The position numbers and the translations under genes are program-made. The notes under the pieces were generated by a model. It had not been told where the DNA came from. It saw nothing but the letters and a program-made list of their open reading frames with translations, and did not search any database. Below are positions 1-15,100 of a DNA stretch of 60,000 bases, one piece after another. Position 1 is the stretch's first letter. The number at the start of each line of letters is the position of its first letter. The stretch is from Owenia fusiformis (Eukaryota; Annelida; Polychaeta; Sabellida; Oweniidae), in the NCBI GenBank assembly GCA_903813345.2, contig CAIIXF020000001.1, positions 61,740,270 to 61,800,269 on the forward strand, written 5' to 3'.

Positions 1-985
1 GGAGCAGCGATCGCTATCAGTAGGGTCTGGCACATGAACACCGCTCCTGCAAAGTGAAATGAGTTTAAACCGTAACCTCAACCCACCCTAACCAACCCTA
101 TTAAACCAGATGGGGTTTTAAATGATTACCTAACCCTGACCTACCCACTGAGGACACAGGACACGTACCAGACCCTAATGATACAGGGTCCACTTGGCAG
201 GAGCAGCGTTCGCATACGAGACCCTAATGATACAAGATCCACTTGGCAGGAGCGGCAATTGTGTACCAGACCCTAATGATACAGGGTCCACTTGGCAGGA
301 GCGGCGTTTGCATACCAGACCCTAATGATACAGGATCTACTTAGCAGGAGCAGCTATCCCTAACCAACCCTATTAAACCAGATGGGGTTTTAAATGATTA
401 CCTAACCCTGAACTACCCACTGAGGACACAGGACGCGTATCAGACCCTAATGATACAGGGTCCACTTGGCAGGAGCGGCGATCATGTACCAGACCCTAAT
501 GATAGAGGGTCCACTTGGCAGGAGCGGCATTCGTGTACCAGACCCTAATGATACAAGGTTCACTTTGCAGGAGCAGCGATCGCTATCAATAGGGTCTGGC
601 ACATGAACGCCGCTCCTGCAAAGTGAAATGAGTTTAAACCGTAACCTCAACCCACCCTAACCAACCCTATTAAACCAGATGGGGTTTTAAATGATTACCT
701 AACCCTGACCTACCCACTGAGGACACAGGACACGTACCAGACCCTAATGATACAGGAACCACTTTGCAGGAGCGGCGATCGTGTCCCAGACCCTAATGAT
801 AGAGGGTCCACTTGGCAGGAGCGGCATTCGTGTACCAGACCCTAATGATACGAGGTCAACTTGGCAGGAGCTGCGATTGCGTACCAGACCCTAATGATAC
901 AGGGTCAACTTGGCAGGAGCGGTGATCACATACCAAACCCTAATGATAAAGTGTCCACTTGGCAGGAGCAGCGTTCACGGTTCAC
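1..985. repeat. Complex satellite array, about 50-bp units
   Basis: The basic unit of about 50 bp contains the words ACCAGACCCTAATGATA and CACTTGGCAGGAGCGGC and recurs roughly every 50 bases. A longer block rich in CCCTAA/AACCC words (about 60-180, 360-430 and 640-730) interrupts the array and makes a higher-order period of several hundred bases. Some units are inverted, so CACTTTGCAGGAGC at 561-574 can pair with its complement at 612-625. No gene is visible. The array runs off the left edge of the window. Confidence 0.85.
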
Positions 986-1973
986 GTACATCTTTTATTG
1001 ACTCAGATGTCATCACAATGACATATTAGTCAGTACAATGTACAATATACAAAAATAACTTAGACTAAACTAACTACAAAATACAAAATGTAAACAACAT
1101 GACAAATGCAAAAATATAAGTTATGAGTCAAGTTTTAAATACAGCATAAGAAAATGTAAAATATCAGTGTGATGTATCATTGACACAATGTTCATCCAAC
1201 ACATATACAATGTATGAATTAAAGATCATTGCCAGGATCAATAAATGACTATGTCTGTTGAACTTGGCAACATGCACACATGGCACCACCAACATTTCTG
1301 GTACATGGTACAGATGCTAATACAAGATGGCAAGTGGAACCATGTTGAGCATTAATAGACATTATTATAACATGGACATCCAACATGCCATGCTACAGCC
1401 AATAGCCATATTTATCACATGACAACATGCTGTACTTGGTAAGTTGTGAACTTGGGATCACTTGAATCAAGGTACTTGGCACACATGCAAATATAAGATG
1501 GCAAGTATGCCAATGCAACATGTATAAATCAACATGCACATCCAACATGCGAACATGGCAGTACTCACAAATTCTGATACATGTACACATGCTAAAACAA
1601 GATGCCATGTCCAACCAAAATAGTACATGTTCCAATCTAGAATAAATCTTGAATTATCACTTGCACATTCAACATGCCATGTTGAGCCAGTTGCTCTGTC
1701 TTTCACATGCTAGACCAGTAGCATCTTGTCAGAAAGGTACTTGCTAAAATATTGCCATGTTACAAACAAGTATATGCCAAGTGACTGCATCTTGTAGATA
1801 TTACCACTTGGCAACATGGCAGAACATGGCATGTTTGGACCCGGTGGCCATAAATGAAAAGCCCCACTGAGAAAACCTAGACCTCTTCCATGCATCATTT
1901 ACAATCATAATGTTGTGAATACCTCAATTGAGCTGAATAGACAATACACACCTAGAGGTCCTATTTAATAATT
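986..1973. repeat. Low-complexity stretch, no gene seen
   Basis: The sequence is an irregular mixture of short words such as CAACATGC, ACATGGCA and AAGATGGCAAGT repeated at uneven spacing, most densely at 1250-1850. The open frames here are short and have this biased composition, so I do not regard them as genes. Confidence 0.5.
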
Positions 1974-2345
1974 CTTATAAATATTTATAAGAATATCAAT
2001 CATATTTAAGTCGAAGTGTTGCTTGTCTGGATCAAGATATTTCAAAATTTCTTTTCTGAAAGAACCTCAAACTCAATAGATCTGCCATTTATAGTTTATA
2101 CAGCTCACTCAGCAGAAAAATGGAGGCCATTTTGAAATGAAAATCCACTTTGCTAAATTAAAATATATATAACAATCGATTAGAACCAGGATATAAGCTG
2201 ATATTCTGCAAATGTGTACATAAAGGTATGTTTCATATAATTGTGCCATAACTGAAATATTGAATATCAGGGTGGCGGTAAACAATCACTCAAAGCCAGA
2301 ATATAGAGAAGGCTTTGGACCTAAGTAAATCGAAGGCAGAATGAA
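1974..2345 (+). pseudogene. Decayed duplicate of the gene start at 19068-19446
   Basis: This stretch matches 19068-19446 along its length. The shared parts are an AT-rich leader with the words GTTGCTTGTCTGGAT and TTTCAAAATTTC, an exon-like segment ending ACATAAAG before GTATG, a short intron, and a segment encoding SKPEYREGFG. In the exon corresponding to 19256-19321 this copy has two in-frame stop codons, whereas the other copy is open. Retention of the intron means it arose by DNA duplication, not retrotransposition. Its 3' limit is uncertain. The function of the parent gene is not recognised. Confidence 0.6.
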
Positions 2346-2805
2346 ACACATAGGGATTTATGATTTGCGTAAGGCTGCAATATAGTCGAAGCCTTAGGAA
2401 AAGGTAAAGATTACCCTGATGTACTCTAGCCTTGATTAGAAACTTGAGTACTGAAAATGGATGTGTCCCTAGTCAGCCTAGGCCTAGATCTAATGTTTGG
2501 ACTAGACTACTATGGCACCAATCAAATGGTTCAAGTAATAGAACAACAATTTCAATTGGTTGTGTCACATCTAGAGGTAGTTCATTAAAATTGATTTGAG
2601 TAGGGAGTGTTGAAAATATTCGTTCGTATATTGATCCCAAATTATGAATAATCCGATTGATCAAAACTGGAATCGGGAGGAGTAAAAATCTCCAAAATAA
2701 TTTCTAATAACAAATCCTTTTTCGTCAGAGTTTAAACAATACCGAAGCAAAATCAACACATGAAACAATGCATAAATACATATTCACTATATTTAAGTAA
2801 CGTAC
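2346..2805. other. Intergenic, no supported gene
   Basis: The sequence is AT-rich. A minus-strand open frame at 2473-2664 has a good acceptor-like sequence before it (pyrimidine tract ending in CAG near 2675), but it does not join in frame to the candidate exon at 2806-3020. I do not call it a gene. Confidence 0.4.
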
Positions 2806-3020
2806 CTGGCTATCTTTACTCCTTGTCGTGCAATATTGAGGAAAAGTAGGAGAATTTGATTTTTCAAACCGGAAATGAAAACATCTGCCAGTAATTTATG
2901 ATGAAATGGCAGTGTCACGAAATTATGTGGCGTTTTGCTTCGCTCCGTTATAACATTAGATGGTCTATCTAACATACATACCGTGATTATATCATACTGA
3001 CAGAGAAGGAGATCATACAT
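2806..3020 (-). CDS. Possible 5' coding exon of an unrecognised minus-strand gene
   Basis: The minus strand is open from an ATG at 3020 to a canonical donor (CCAG before GTACGT) at 2805. It encodes about 70 residues with ordinary amino-acid composition, including LADVFISGLKNQILLLF. The local sequence has more CpG than its surroundings, as at a promoter-proximal exon. No downstream exon joins in frame inside the window, so the gene may continue past the left edge, may be a remnant, or the frame may be spurious. No family is recognised. Confidence 0.22.
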
Positions 3021-3194
3021 GTACAACCTCCTTCATGACCACAAATAAAAAGGAGAATGAGTCTTGAATTGGAACTTGATAACCTTGATAACCCCTCCCA
3101 CCTCCAGAAACAAACAAAATTAGAGTCTGAGGTATGATATCAGTTTTATATTGGAATCCTTATTAATCTACCTAAAAACAAACATGTAGATCCA

Positions 3195-3594
3195 ATGGAA
3201 ATGGAGAAAATAGAGGGGAGATGTCAATGCGGTAGCCTGACAGTCGTTCCAGAGTATTTCAACAAAGGGACTTACTGGGTCGTACACGGCCCAACCAGGG
3301 AGGTTCCTTTCAATTTTAAATGAGTTGTAAACCATAGATCTATTTTTTAAATGTTAGGTTTATATTGTATTCTATTCAAATTCTATCACTGTTAAACTAT
3401 ACATCTGCTTTAAATGGGCCTATCAGCTCTTTGCAGATTATTGATGTAGATGTGAAAGGTTGAATTAGCACTGCTGCCCATGTATCACAACAAATGAGCT
3501 CATAAACCCTGACTTCACTTTTTGCTTGTTTGGACAGATTGATACCTACAAACTATGATATCATCAAACTAGCCAATATATCGGAGCAGCAAAA
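3195..3594 (+). CDS. Possible exons of an unrecognised plus-strand gene
   Basis: An ATG at 3195 opens a frame with plausible coding content, including GRCQCGSLTVVPEYFN and GTYWVVHGPTR, up to about 3300. A second exon-like piece at 3541-3594 lies between a good acceptor (TTTGGACAG) and a possible donor (AAAG before GTTGGC); it reads LIPTNYDIIKLANISEQQK. The two pieces do not join in frame through a standard GT donor. This may therefore be a degraded gene, or the exon limits may be wrong. The first piece starts 175 bp from the minus-strand candidate exon, in divergent orientation. Confidence 0.22.
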
Positions 3595-3599
3595 GGTTG

Positions 3600-6100
3600 G
3601 CAGGATTTATTGAAAAGTTCCTTTGCAAGATACAAATTTTGTGTTCTTGTGATGAATAAAATGAATTGCTTTAGGAGGGTTAGATCTTATTCAATTGGAT
3701 TTCTTTTTCCTGGGTTATGGGATAAATAAAATTGTCTATCTACAGCCACATAGAGAATTTTATTGAGTTAAATAAGCAAATTTTAACAACCAGGTTATGT
3801 TCATTAGCTGTACTTTGGGGTACTATAACTGCATGTAGATCACCTTAAATATTAGTTCAACAGAAAATAATTTATTTGTACATAACTATTATATTTCATT
3901 TCATTCGTACAATAAAAACAATATAATGTATATATATTGTATTTCACAATATAATGCATTTCACATGGACATATCAAGTACATGAACAGTGGTGACAAAT
4001 CCAGATATCAGGATAAACTGTTATATGGGATAAATATCATATTTCATGTGTGACACTTAATATGAATACTCTCAATAACCAGTTTCTCCCTCTGATGCCT
4101 CTTTTAGAATATATGGCAGCCATTACAATAGTTAACACTGTATAATGCCTTGTCACAATTTCAAGTGTCATAATTGTAAATGTATTGAGGTGTCATAATT
4201 ATAAAAATGAGTAGAACTTCTTGTATTTTCAAATTCACAATAGGTATTGTATTGTAATGTCTCACATTTCAGATCTAACATTTTATCAAAATATATCATG
4301 ACTGAAAAACTAATTGGCAAATATTTAAAATTCAAAATTATAAAATTAGAATACAACATTTCGAATGATACATCACTCTTCGGAATCTGGCAAGCTTTTC
4401 AGAAACTTCTTCAAGAATTCTTCTCTTTAAGTGGTCTGGATGATAATTTTGTGCTAAGAATATATTATAAGAAATGTTGATATTCTTTACATTGGGGCTA
4501 AAGAATGAAAATTTGACAATTGATACAAAACATGATATACATGTATCATACAATTTCATACAATATACATGTATCATACAACTGTTACTAGGGATGAAAT
4601 AAATAGATAGACACAAAAATATTTATTTATAATAATTTGAATACTGACCAGAATGCAAATGTCAGATTTCTTCACGTTTTCTGATTATTTTCATTCACAT
4701 ATGTAGATTGAGTTAACATTTAGTCAATCACTGCAAAAAATATATGCCTTTCTCATGTCACCAATTTTCCAAATATCTTGTACTGATTGGTTTTCAGTAT
4801 GTGGTTTACTATTTGTTTCACTTGAATTGTATTTCTAGTGCTTGTTCATTATAGTTTACATTTTATAAAAATATCATGTAACTTTTACCAGTAGTCATCA
4901 CTGTTAAAATGAAACTGGATTGCTTTTTTGTTTCCTCAATAAGGATCACATGAGGGAATAATGATGTAATTATAAAATTTGATGATGATTTAGCATAATT
5001 CTTAAGTATATTAAATAATTATCATAAGTTCTCCTAACATAGGCTTTTGTTTCATTTTCCTTTTTACCCTGTCACAATCAAATTGAATGACCCAACATTT
5101 CCCTAACTACATCCAAAACTCTTACGAAGCAATCAACAATCTCTAGTTGAGTATTTCTAATCTGTGACCTGTGAACTAATTAGTTCCAACTTGGTAGTTT
5201 ACTGATCGGGGAGAACACAGGTAGTATATATTATTGCATCTCATACTTGAGTTGGTTTGGGATAGATATCACCTGGGAATATATATCATATCCAACACCT
5301 CCCAGTACATAAACCTTATATATACTTCATAAACTGTGCAGTTGATTTTAAAACAGTAATAACTAACCATAACCAAGGGTAATTAACAACAACCAAAACA
5401 TTGATTTTGAAATATACAATTGTCTTTTAAATGTATGCTTTTTATTCAATGTTCTTATTGGCTATTGAAATCTAAGAATGACCGATCAGATTTTAACTTT
5501 GGGATGCTTTTAGTGAAATGTTTTTATTGGCTGTTGAGATCTTTGACTGCCCAATCAGATTAAAACTTTTGGGATTTAATTTCAGAATGATCATTGCAGG
5601 AAGGAAAAATATGTAATGCTTGTACAGTTGCCCTATATTTAGAAATGGAAAGCACTTCTATGGCAAAGAACTTCATATAGATTTCATGTACTAGTACTCC
5701 TGTATCCTATTGATAAGATGTACTCCTGTATGCTAATAATTGGTAGGATTTATGCCTGTATTCTAAGATGTAATTCATAATTGTCCATCTGACTTCAACA
5801 CTTTCTACCTTTCTTCAGTACTAGTAATGCCCTTTTAAAACACCAGTCACTGATTATTCAGTTAACATACTTCTAGGCATTAGACAGCAAAAGTGTAGTT
5901 TTCTTCAATAAAGTCGCAAATTCAAGCAAAGTTCCAAGTGATACTTGCTGAACTGTATTTCTTTGCCAATACTGATTTGTTTATAACACTGTATTGTCAA
6001 CAGTGTCATTTCCTGAATCAACATGAGTGGCATATTATGCCAATGTGCACCAGACTGCGCCACATTTTGCCTCTGTGCACTGCATCAGATACCAATACTC
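3600..6100. other. AT-rich intergenic stretch, no gene seen
   Basis: Only short, unsupported open frames occur here. Two TTTATT sequences near 5450 and 5524 would read AATAAA on the minus strand and are candidate polyadenylation signals for the RANBP3 transcript that ends its coding region at 6164. A short local duplication is visible around 5420-5580 (two blocks with ATTGGCT and CAGATT). Confidence 0.4.
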
Positions 6101-6163
6101 TGGTGTGCAGACTGAATCCTAATCTACCTTATTTCCTACAATAGATGTCTCTCTCAGCCTGTG

Positions 6164-9100
6164 TTATTGCTGGGATTCTGGTGATGTCGATTTTATTGTT
6201 GGCGATGACGATATACTCTCCCCACCAGATGCTGAAAAATATATGAACAAAATGTGGGTTCATGATTCGATGAGTTGAAAATGTGGATCAATATTTGGTG
6301 GTTCATCCACTAAAATCTTTAAGGTGAATAGATCTCATGAAAAGAAGACAAAAACAAGAACACAAATGTGTACAAAATGTCCCCACCAATGGGTGATCCC
6401 GTCAAATGGTTATCCTGAAAATGAGTAGACAAGACTTTACCAACACAATTTGAGGACGGAAAATCCAAAATGGTCACCTTAAAATTTACCCAGAATGCCA
6501 AAAATTTAATCAGTTCTAGATTTTCATACTAAGAACCACCCCAGAATGGAAAATCCAAAATGGCTGCCTTGACATTTACCCAGAATGTCAAAAAACTTAA
6601 ATCTGTTTCTAGATTTTCATACTAAGAATCATCCCTGAAAATATGAAATTGATCTACCAAACGATTCACCTGAAAACGGGTAGACAAGACTTTACAGACA
6701 AGATTTTAGGACAGAAAATCCAAAATGGCTGCCTTAACATTTACGCAGAATGCAAAAAAAAACTAATCAGATGTAGATTTTCATACTAAGAATCATCCCT
6801 GAAAATATGAAATTGATCTACCAAACGGTTCACCTGAAAACGGGTAGACAAGACTTTACAGACAAGATTTTAGGACAGAAAATCCAAAATGGCTGCCTTG
6901 ACATTTACTCAGAATGCAAAAAAACTAATCGGATGTAGATTTTCATACTAAGAATCATCTCTGAAAATTTGAAATTGATCTACCAAACAGTTCACCTAAA
7001 AACGTGTAGACAAGACTTTACAGGCAAGATTTTAAGACGGAAAATCCAAAATGGCTGCCTTGACATTCATCCAGAATGCCAAAAAACTTATCAGATCTAG
7101 ATTTTCATGCTAAGAATCATCCCTGAAAATTTGAAATTGATCTACAGAACGGTTCACCTGGAAATGCGTAGACAAGACTTTACAGACAAGATTTTAGAAT
7201 GGAAAATCCAAAATGGCAGCCTTGACATTTACCCAGAATGCCAAAAAACTAATCAGTTCTACATTTTCATACTAAGAATCATCCCTGAAAATTTGAAATT
7301 GATCTACCAAACAGTTAACCTGAAAACCCGTAGACAAGACTTTACAGACAAGATTTTAGGACGGAAAATCCAAAATGGCTGCCTTGACATTTACCCAGAA
7401 TGCCAAAAAAGTAATGAGATCTAGATTTTTATACTACGAGTCATCCCTGAAAATTTGAAATTGATCCACCAAACGGTTCACCTGAAAACGCGAAGACAAG
7501 ACTTCATAGACAAGATTTTAGGACAGAAAAATCCAAAATGGCCGACAATAAAAAAGTCCTTATGAGTTTTTGCTGATTTCTTTTTACAAAATTATCACAT
7601 ATAACTACTGTTAACAATTACATAGGCTTTTACAACAAAGTACATCTGAAATTATTTATAAAGCTACTAAATAGTTAGAGTATGAAAACTCAAAAACACC
7701 ATTCAATATGATACAAAGTATTATCGCGCGCTAACTTTTCTTAAGACATTCAAAATGGCTGACATGACTGAGCTAACAGGTCCAAAACCTTATCAGATGT
7801 AGAATGAAGTGAGCTAAACAAGATTTTAAGTTTTAAAAGCAACTGTGAAGCCGTTTTTCTTAAAGTTTGCAGACAAGGATTTTAGCATTTGACTTCAAAA
7901 TGGCCGACAGGAAGTAGGTTTCAAGTTAATTTTTTTTCATCCACATCTATATGCACTCATTAGTTATCCCTGAAAATTTGAAGGTGATATCTGTAGCGGT
8001 TTTGGAGAAAACTCCCGGACGTACGGACGGATGGACAGACGGACGGACGGACAGACAGTCGGACGCGCCTAGGCCGACAATATGGCCCCACACTATGTGG
8101 TGGGGACATAACAAAGCTAAGAATATTTTTTTACAATAATTGGGATATTCTAAGATTAGTTAGAGGTTAAGCCACTATAAATATCTATACATAAAAAATC
8201 CATAAGTCAAGTCGTTATAATTTTGATTGAAGAAAGGATTGGTAGCGATAAGGTGAACAACATTGTTTTTCAGATCAATTATTGAAAACAATCTGCAAAA
8301 AACACATCCTGTATGTAATGGTCTGTCGGACAACAAATTAATTAATGTGAAAATTATTTATACAGTATACTTCATTTTATATAAATGTTTTAGTAAACAA
8401 TTTTTGAATTTCTGAACCTTGTTGCAACAAAATGGGATATAAACAGTGTGCTTAGATCTCTGAATATCTAACTAGTTATACAAAGGAAAGTTTGGTTCAT
8501 TATAAAACATCTAAAAAATGATTTCTATACCAATGACGATCTTTACACAAATACTTGCCAATTTAACTAGCCATATACAATCTCAGTGAAAATTTCGAGT
8601 ATATGGACTGTGACTTTGAGCAATTAACTTAGTAATTAGATCACTGCAAATTCAGATTTGGACTCTGACTCGAGATTGAGTTCCCAAGGGGCGTAGTGGT
8701 AGATTCCGGAAGAGTATTCATGGTATGTTTCTGCATAGTTGTGTTTATTTATGAAAAATTAATGGAACCAACATTTTCATAATAACAGCAAATGTATCTT
8801 CCTTTTGTGAATATTTTATCCAGATTTATTGAGTAGTTTTTGAGATCATCAATTATTTAGTCAAAGGTACATCATTTTTGCACTTTTTAAAAAATAATTC
8901 AGTAGCGCAGAATAAATTTTCCAAAATATTGTAGCATGCTAAGGGTTAAATAATTTAATCATTTTAAATGAACCAAACTCTCTTTGTATAATCACAATAT
9001 TGAGAGACCTAAATACATTGTAAATATGTCATTTTGTTCCAACGAGGAGGTTTGGATAGATGTTTTATTTCATCCCAAACATATACATGTAGTACCAAGA

Positions 9101-12100
9101 ACAAAGTGGATAAAAGTGATAGCCTGAGAAAATCATAGGATATCATATTTATCCTATGATAATTTTGTATTGACTTCAAATAATTTGACCTAAAGTTGTT
9201 ATTTTCTAATTCTTTTCTAATATTTTCATTTTATTTTTTGTGAACATATTTTTACAAAATAATTGCATGAAAAAAGTCAACTCTTTTTTACTTAGCACAT
9301 AATCTTGGATACTATTTTTAAGACATCATATGAGTCGGATATGATTTTAGTGGCGAATACCCAAAAAATTATCTTCTGTCATTATCCCCATATATATTTA
9401 GTATATAAATACAATATAAATATTTTCATATCAAATTGTTATATTCAAAACATGACCACTACACTGATGATGTGTACATTCAGAATTTTTTGATATTTGG
9501 TTTCAGAGAAAAATATATTCAATTTAGTTCACCTTATCGCTACCAATCCTTTGACTGAAAATTGTGACTGCTCTATACCCTTATAAAATGGACTCACCTT
9601 CAGTCTCAGGGTCAATAGTTCCACTACTATTGGAAGAGTCCACCTCGCTATGTTTCACAGGGATGTCACCATCAGATTCTCTTCTGGAAACAAAACAGAA
9701 ATTTTAACATATGGAAGACCAAGTCTCTTACACTGTCTCAAATGTCAAACTAAAAGTATGAATCCAAAGTGTGATGATGTGTTACAGAGAGTTTTATTTG
9801 AAATAGGGTGTATAAAATACAAACAAATCAGGAATGCTTTTTACAGTTGTTTTACCAAAATAGGGTAATAATACTTCGCAGATAAAAGTTTATGCTTAGG
9901 TCATATTGCTCTAGGGTGACAGTAACTCTGAAAAATACCTAGTAAAAATCTATGGCTGGCATACAGCGTATCCAGTATAAGTATGTAAGAAATGTGAAAA
10001 GTGTTTTAAAACATGGTAACATATATTTATTGCCATGGTAACTGAATCTGCCAAAAAGGTGTTAAAAGTTATAACATGTGTTGACAATAAAAATTACACT
10101 TTCATGGTAACAGATACTAGTATTGAAAGAAAAGTGTTGGAACTCATGTCATGTTATATATGTTCACCCTAAATCTTAAGTCAGTCTAGACAGTTCTTGT
10201 AGAGTTGATGGAAGTTGAAAGAATTTGCTACAAATACACCATCCACAAAAACAGCCAATATGTCACCACTCGTGGTGGTTACATAAAAACTATGGTTGCT
10301 ACAGTATTAATACCTCAATTTTTTCGGTGGGGAGTCTGGCTCAGGTGATTCAAGAACACGTTTCTCTCCAGCACTGATGGTGTCTTTATTGTCTAGGGGT
10401 GGGGTTGTGTCAGCACTGTTGGTGGATGTGGTGGACGTCTTCAGCTGCTTGACCCGCCAATCAATGGCCTGGAATAACTGGTCTGCATCTTTGTGACTTG
10501 TCTATAAACATTGCAGATGAAATTCATTTCATATATCGTCAAATAATTTCCAGATTCACAACCACCTTTTGCTCAATTCTGTTGATTTAGAAATCCATTG
10601 CCACAAGAAAAGAGTAGTCTGTTACATAAGCATAAGAAATCTATAAATATCATGAACAACTTGCTGCTTGCATATAACAGCATGTCTGGAGTCAGGATGA
10701 CTGCTCCCTCATTTCACTCATAAACTGACAACTTTCAAAATTTTCAATTCACTGAAACACTTGAGCTTCTCTTGATGCAAGATAGCTTATTGGCATGTTA
10801 GAGAGGCATGTTAGAGAGGCATAAAATAAGGACATACCATGATTAAAAATATTCTAACTTCGCCATCCACAATAGCCGTTATCTTGACGCTCTTTACACT
10901 GGCTTTTTCCACCATCATACCTGGCCACAGGTTTGTGTTGAGAATAACACATAGAGTACCCTGAGTTCGCATTACTGAAAACAAAAGAAGCTTGTAATGT
11001 TATATATAAAGCCTAACATAGAGTGGGAGAAGTTTATATGAGAATTTCAATTAAAATGTAATGTTTATACACAGATAGGTTATCTACTCTAGTTTGAGTA
11101 TAACCCCTAACTCACTTATACATGGCAAACTACTAACCTAATCTTGATTGGAAATCTCTAGTTTCATTAGCAGGAATATCATTGAGCCTAATAAGACCTC
11201 GTCCTTTCTCTTGCCAGTTCTGGGTGTCTTTATCAAATATAAACAGCTTCACTGAAGCCTGGAATAAAATGTGATTAATTATTATTAATTGATATTATTT
11301 TGACCTTCACAAAACAATAACAGTCTAAAAATGTCATTGTTGCTATAAGTAACAAGGAATTAACATGCAAAATGTAATAACCTGCCATTTGTTACAGATG
11401 CTTGACTGTGAATGCCGACTACCAGAACACTGTCAACAATTTTGTTAAAGACACAAAAAGTGGCAATCTGGTCTTTTTTTAAAACAATTCAATCAAGTCA
11501 TGGTGTGGGCTTTTATAAAACAATACCAATTAAAATAAATTGTTTAGGTTTACCTGTAATACATTAGATTCTTCCTCCTCTCCTGTTCTGACCTGAACCT
11601 TTTGGTATTCTGGCTTTACTTGTCTTGCCTCATACTCCTTAGCAGATTCCTCTAGTGTTTTACCAGTTGGACTTTTAGCTGCAATGTAAATTGATATGGT
11701 CCTTTGAAGTTTGAATTTACTATGTTAATCAAAGATGCAAAGTTTGCAATGATGAAGAAGAGGTGGGTAACCACAGTTCTCTCATGTCAACCCTTAATTT
11801 TCATGGGTCAAGTTAAGAATGGGTCCACAATTTGCTTAAAATGTACTTACAATAGCATACCTCTTCTAATAAAACATTTACTCAGCTTGACTAGATTTTT
11901 ATGCCAATAAATTTCCCTACACAATTCAAATCGATCTGTCAAGCATTTTGTCAGTTGAAGCACAGAAAATAAAATAAATCTGACTCAGACTCTTGCCTGC
12001 CAAGATGACACCAATATTGGACTTGAACAAAAAAAGATGTCAATCTTCCTCACATGTTGGGGATGAGGCTTTTTCACCAGTTTCAGAATCTTTGGGATCT

Positions 12101-15100
12101 TTATCAGCTATAACACGTTCAGATAATTTTTCTCCAAACACGAATCCAGAGCCACTATTGGAGGCAGACAGGTCACTCTGCAGTGCAAACAAACATACAT
12201 AAATACATAATGCACATAATTATACAAAGACATCTTGCAGCATTTTTTATTTAATTCGTTCTCAAATGGTTACAGTTTGTCATCTTTATCATTAAGATCG
12301 TCCAAATAAAGACTTCTTAAATTTATTCACACATCAGTCCAATTTCTATTCTGACTTTTATAACGAAGATTGTCTAAAATAGGTTATTATTTTCAACATC
12401 ATTTTTAACCGGGTGCAAATAGATTTGGTATCAAACTTGTCTTCAGGAAACACTGCTTAAACTGGACAGTCCTTCTTCATTATTTCTCCATATAAAATGA
12501 TATTTAACTTACTGAAACTCTGTCCTCCATATTTTGCCCAAATAAAAACTTGCCAGATTCTGTGCTTTTGAAGCTGAAATAGATAAATAGCTAGTTTTGA
12601 GACATAGTGAGGATAAAATAATTCAGCAGACAATTCAATATGAACATTGAGTAATGTAGCAAACTCACTGAGATTCATGGAAATTAAAGATAAATATCAA
12701 ATGAACTCAGATGTGACTTCAAAAATGATTTTATATTATTACCTGCTGGTACTATCTGAGAGACCAGTGTTCCCAGAATCCCCTACATCTCCAAACAGTC
12801 GCTTATTAACTTCCTCCTCATTGTTAGCTGCCTTGTCTGTAGAACTTGAAACTTCGGGTGATTTCTTATCACCACTATCCCCCAGAGAACCAACTATTGC
12901 GGGTCCTTTTAGTGTTGAGGGTCTAAGTTGAAAGCCTGTCTTTCCTAATAACAGGTAGAGTCATGAGAAAACATTTTGGAAGATGCCAACTTATTGCTTA
13001 TTACCTGAAATCGGATTGGTCAAACTGTGACTGTCAGTAATGTTTTCATTTGTCATGTTGTCAAGGTGGCCAATAGACATTGATTTACAGAGAACTATTT
13101 ATATTTGTATGTACATATATATGTATAATGCAGCACATGTGAAAAAATGAACCAAAATTTTTACTTAAAAAATTTTGCAAACTTACGTTTTGCTTCCAGT
13201 TGATCAGCCGTAGAGCTTAGACCAGATGGTTTGAGTTTGAAGATGGAAGAATTTGCCTCTGATGTTGTCGTATCTGCTCCAGTACTTGTCACGACTATAG
13301 ATGGCATACCACTTCCAAGGGTACTTGGTGCCACAATTGGTCGATCTTTCTTCTCCTCTGAAACATTGCATTTGTACAACCATTACAGATTCATTAATCC
13401 AAAGGCATCAATTTATAATTAAAGGAACTCCAAGTATTTGATATATGTAAAATAAAAAATCTGAAAAGTCAGACCTCAAAATTCACAGAAGGCATTTTCT
13501 CAATGTTTCTACAATGTTATAGGAAAGAACCAAGTGAAAGAAATTCTGGATCAATTTTGTAATACTGTAGATGGAACAAGAGGAGGAAATCCCCCAGAAT
13601 TCATATATGAACCTATCTTCTCTAGAGGTTCATCGGATGTTCATCTATGAATTCTGGGTATTTCCCTCTCTTTGATAAGCCATACCTTCAGAATCTGACC
13701 CATAAGGACTCGACATACTCTGTGCAGTAGGGGCCTTCACTGCAAAGGGATTTGGGTTCACTTTAGAAGGTGCAAGGATTCCAAACCCTCCTCCTCCTCC
13801 TTAATAAAAGATAACAACTGAGTCATATTCAACTAACACTATATCTAAATATAGGTTTTTTATCAAAACATCAAGCTTCACTCTGATTTTTATTTTATTT
13901 TGAATTGGGAGATTAGGTTGGATGACTTAACCTTAAGCATGCTACCGGCGTGCCGAGTCGCCCCTGCTTAACAATCCCCAGCAACTGCCGGCGACTGCGA
14001 TCGACTCAGTTAAAACACATTTTAAACTTTCAAAAACTTTACTTTTTCCCGCCGTTCTTATGATCCAATTAGATTGCCCGATTTATTCAGTCCTTTGTAC
14101 GTGACTTCCTGTTGACCTTGAAATTGCGATCTTTTGAAAAATATTTCTCAATTCAACAATTTAAACAGTGTTTAAGTCGTTTTTAGTGAACAAATCGTAC
14201 AAAATGGCGGCCAAATACGATCACAACGAAAATGTGGAGGAAATGGATTGCGATTTCGAGCTCTTTAGGCTCTTGAAAGCCGATAATGGTCATCGAAAAT
14301 GGAAACTAGAATATTTTCCAGACTGAAACGATGAACATTCGATCGCTGGAAATTCAGTTTTGGATTCTGACCAGACGTTGAATCATCCCAGGGGCGAAAT
14401 GGCGGATTCCGGAGGAGTATTCATGGTATATTTATGCCCATTCCTGTTTATGTGCGAAAAAATTCATGAGAACATTTTTTTCATGAGCCAGGCCAGTGTA
14501 TCTTCCCTTTGTGAAAATTTTATCCAGATTCATTCTGTAGTTATTGAGATATTAATTATTTAGTCCAGGCATATAATTTTTCGCACTCTTTGAAAAATAA
14601 GTCAGTCGCGTGGGATATATTTGCTGAAATAAGTCAGCATGCTAAAGGTTAATGATGACCTTTCGCTTTATTTAAAGCTATTCTGGAATTCAGAGTTACC
14701 AATCAACCAAAATAAATTTTCCTTAAATCTAGGGTTGTAAATCAATATCAATATATACTGAAGAAACCATTTATCCATTTAAAATCTGGAGAACATTCTG
14801 TAAATGCAACAACTCAGAAGAGAACACTCTGAAAATGCATCAACTCATATGAGAACATTCTGTAAATGCATCAACTCAGAAGAGAATAGTGTGTGAATGC
14901 ATCAACTCAGATGAGAACATTCTAAAATGCATCAACTCAGAAGAGAACACTCTGAAAATGCATCAACTCAGAAGAGAACATTCTGTAAATGTATCAACTA
15001 AGAAGAGAACACTCTGAAAATGCATCAACTCAGAAGAGAACACTCTGAAAATGCATCAACTCAGATGAGAACACTCTGAAAATGCATCAACTCAGATGAG

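Larger units (their letters stand above)
8110..9597. other. Last RANBP3 intron, remainder
   Basis: The stretch contains a decayed copy of the piggyBac-type MITE (about 8580-8945, ending GCATGCTAAGGG then TTAA) and one member of a foldback repeat family (about 9070-9370). That second repeat has an inverted relative at 51310-51750. No exon is seen. Confidence 0.5.
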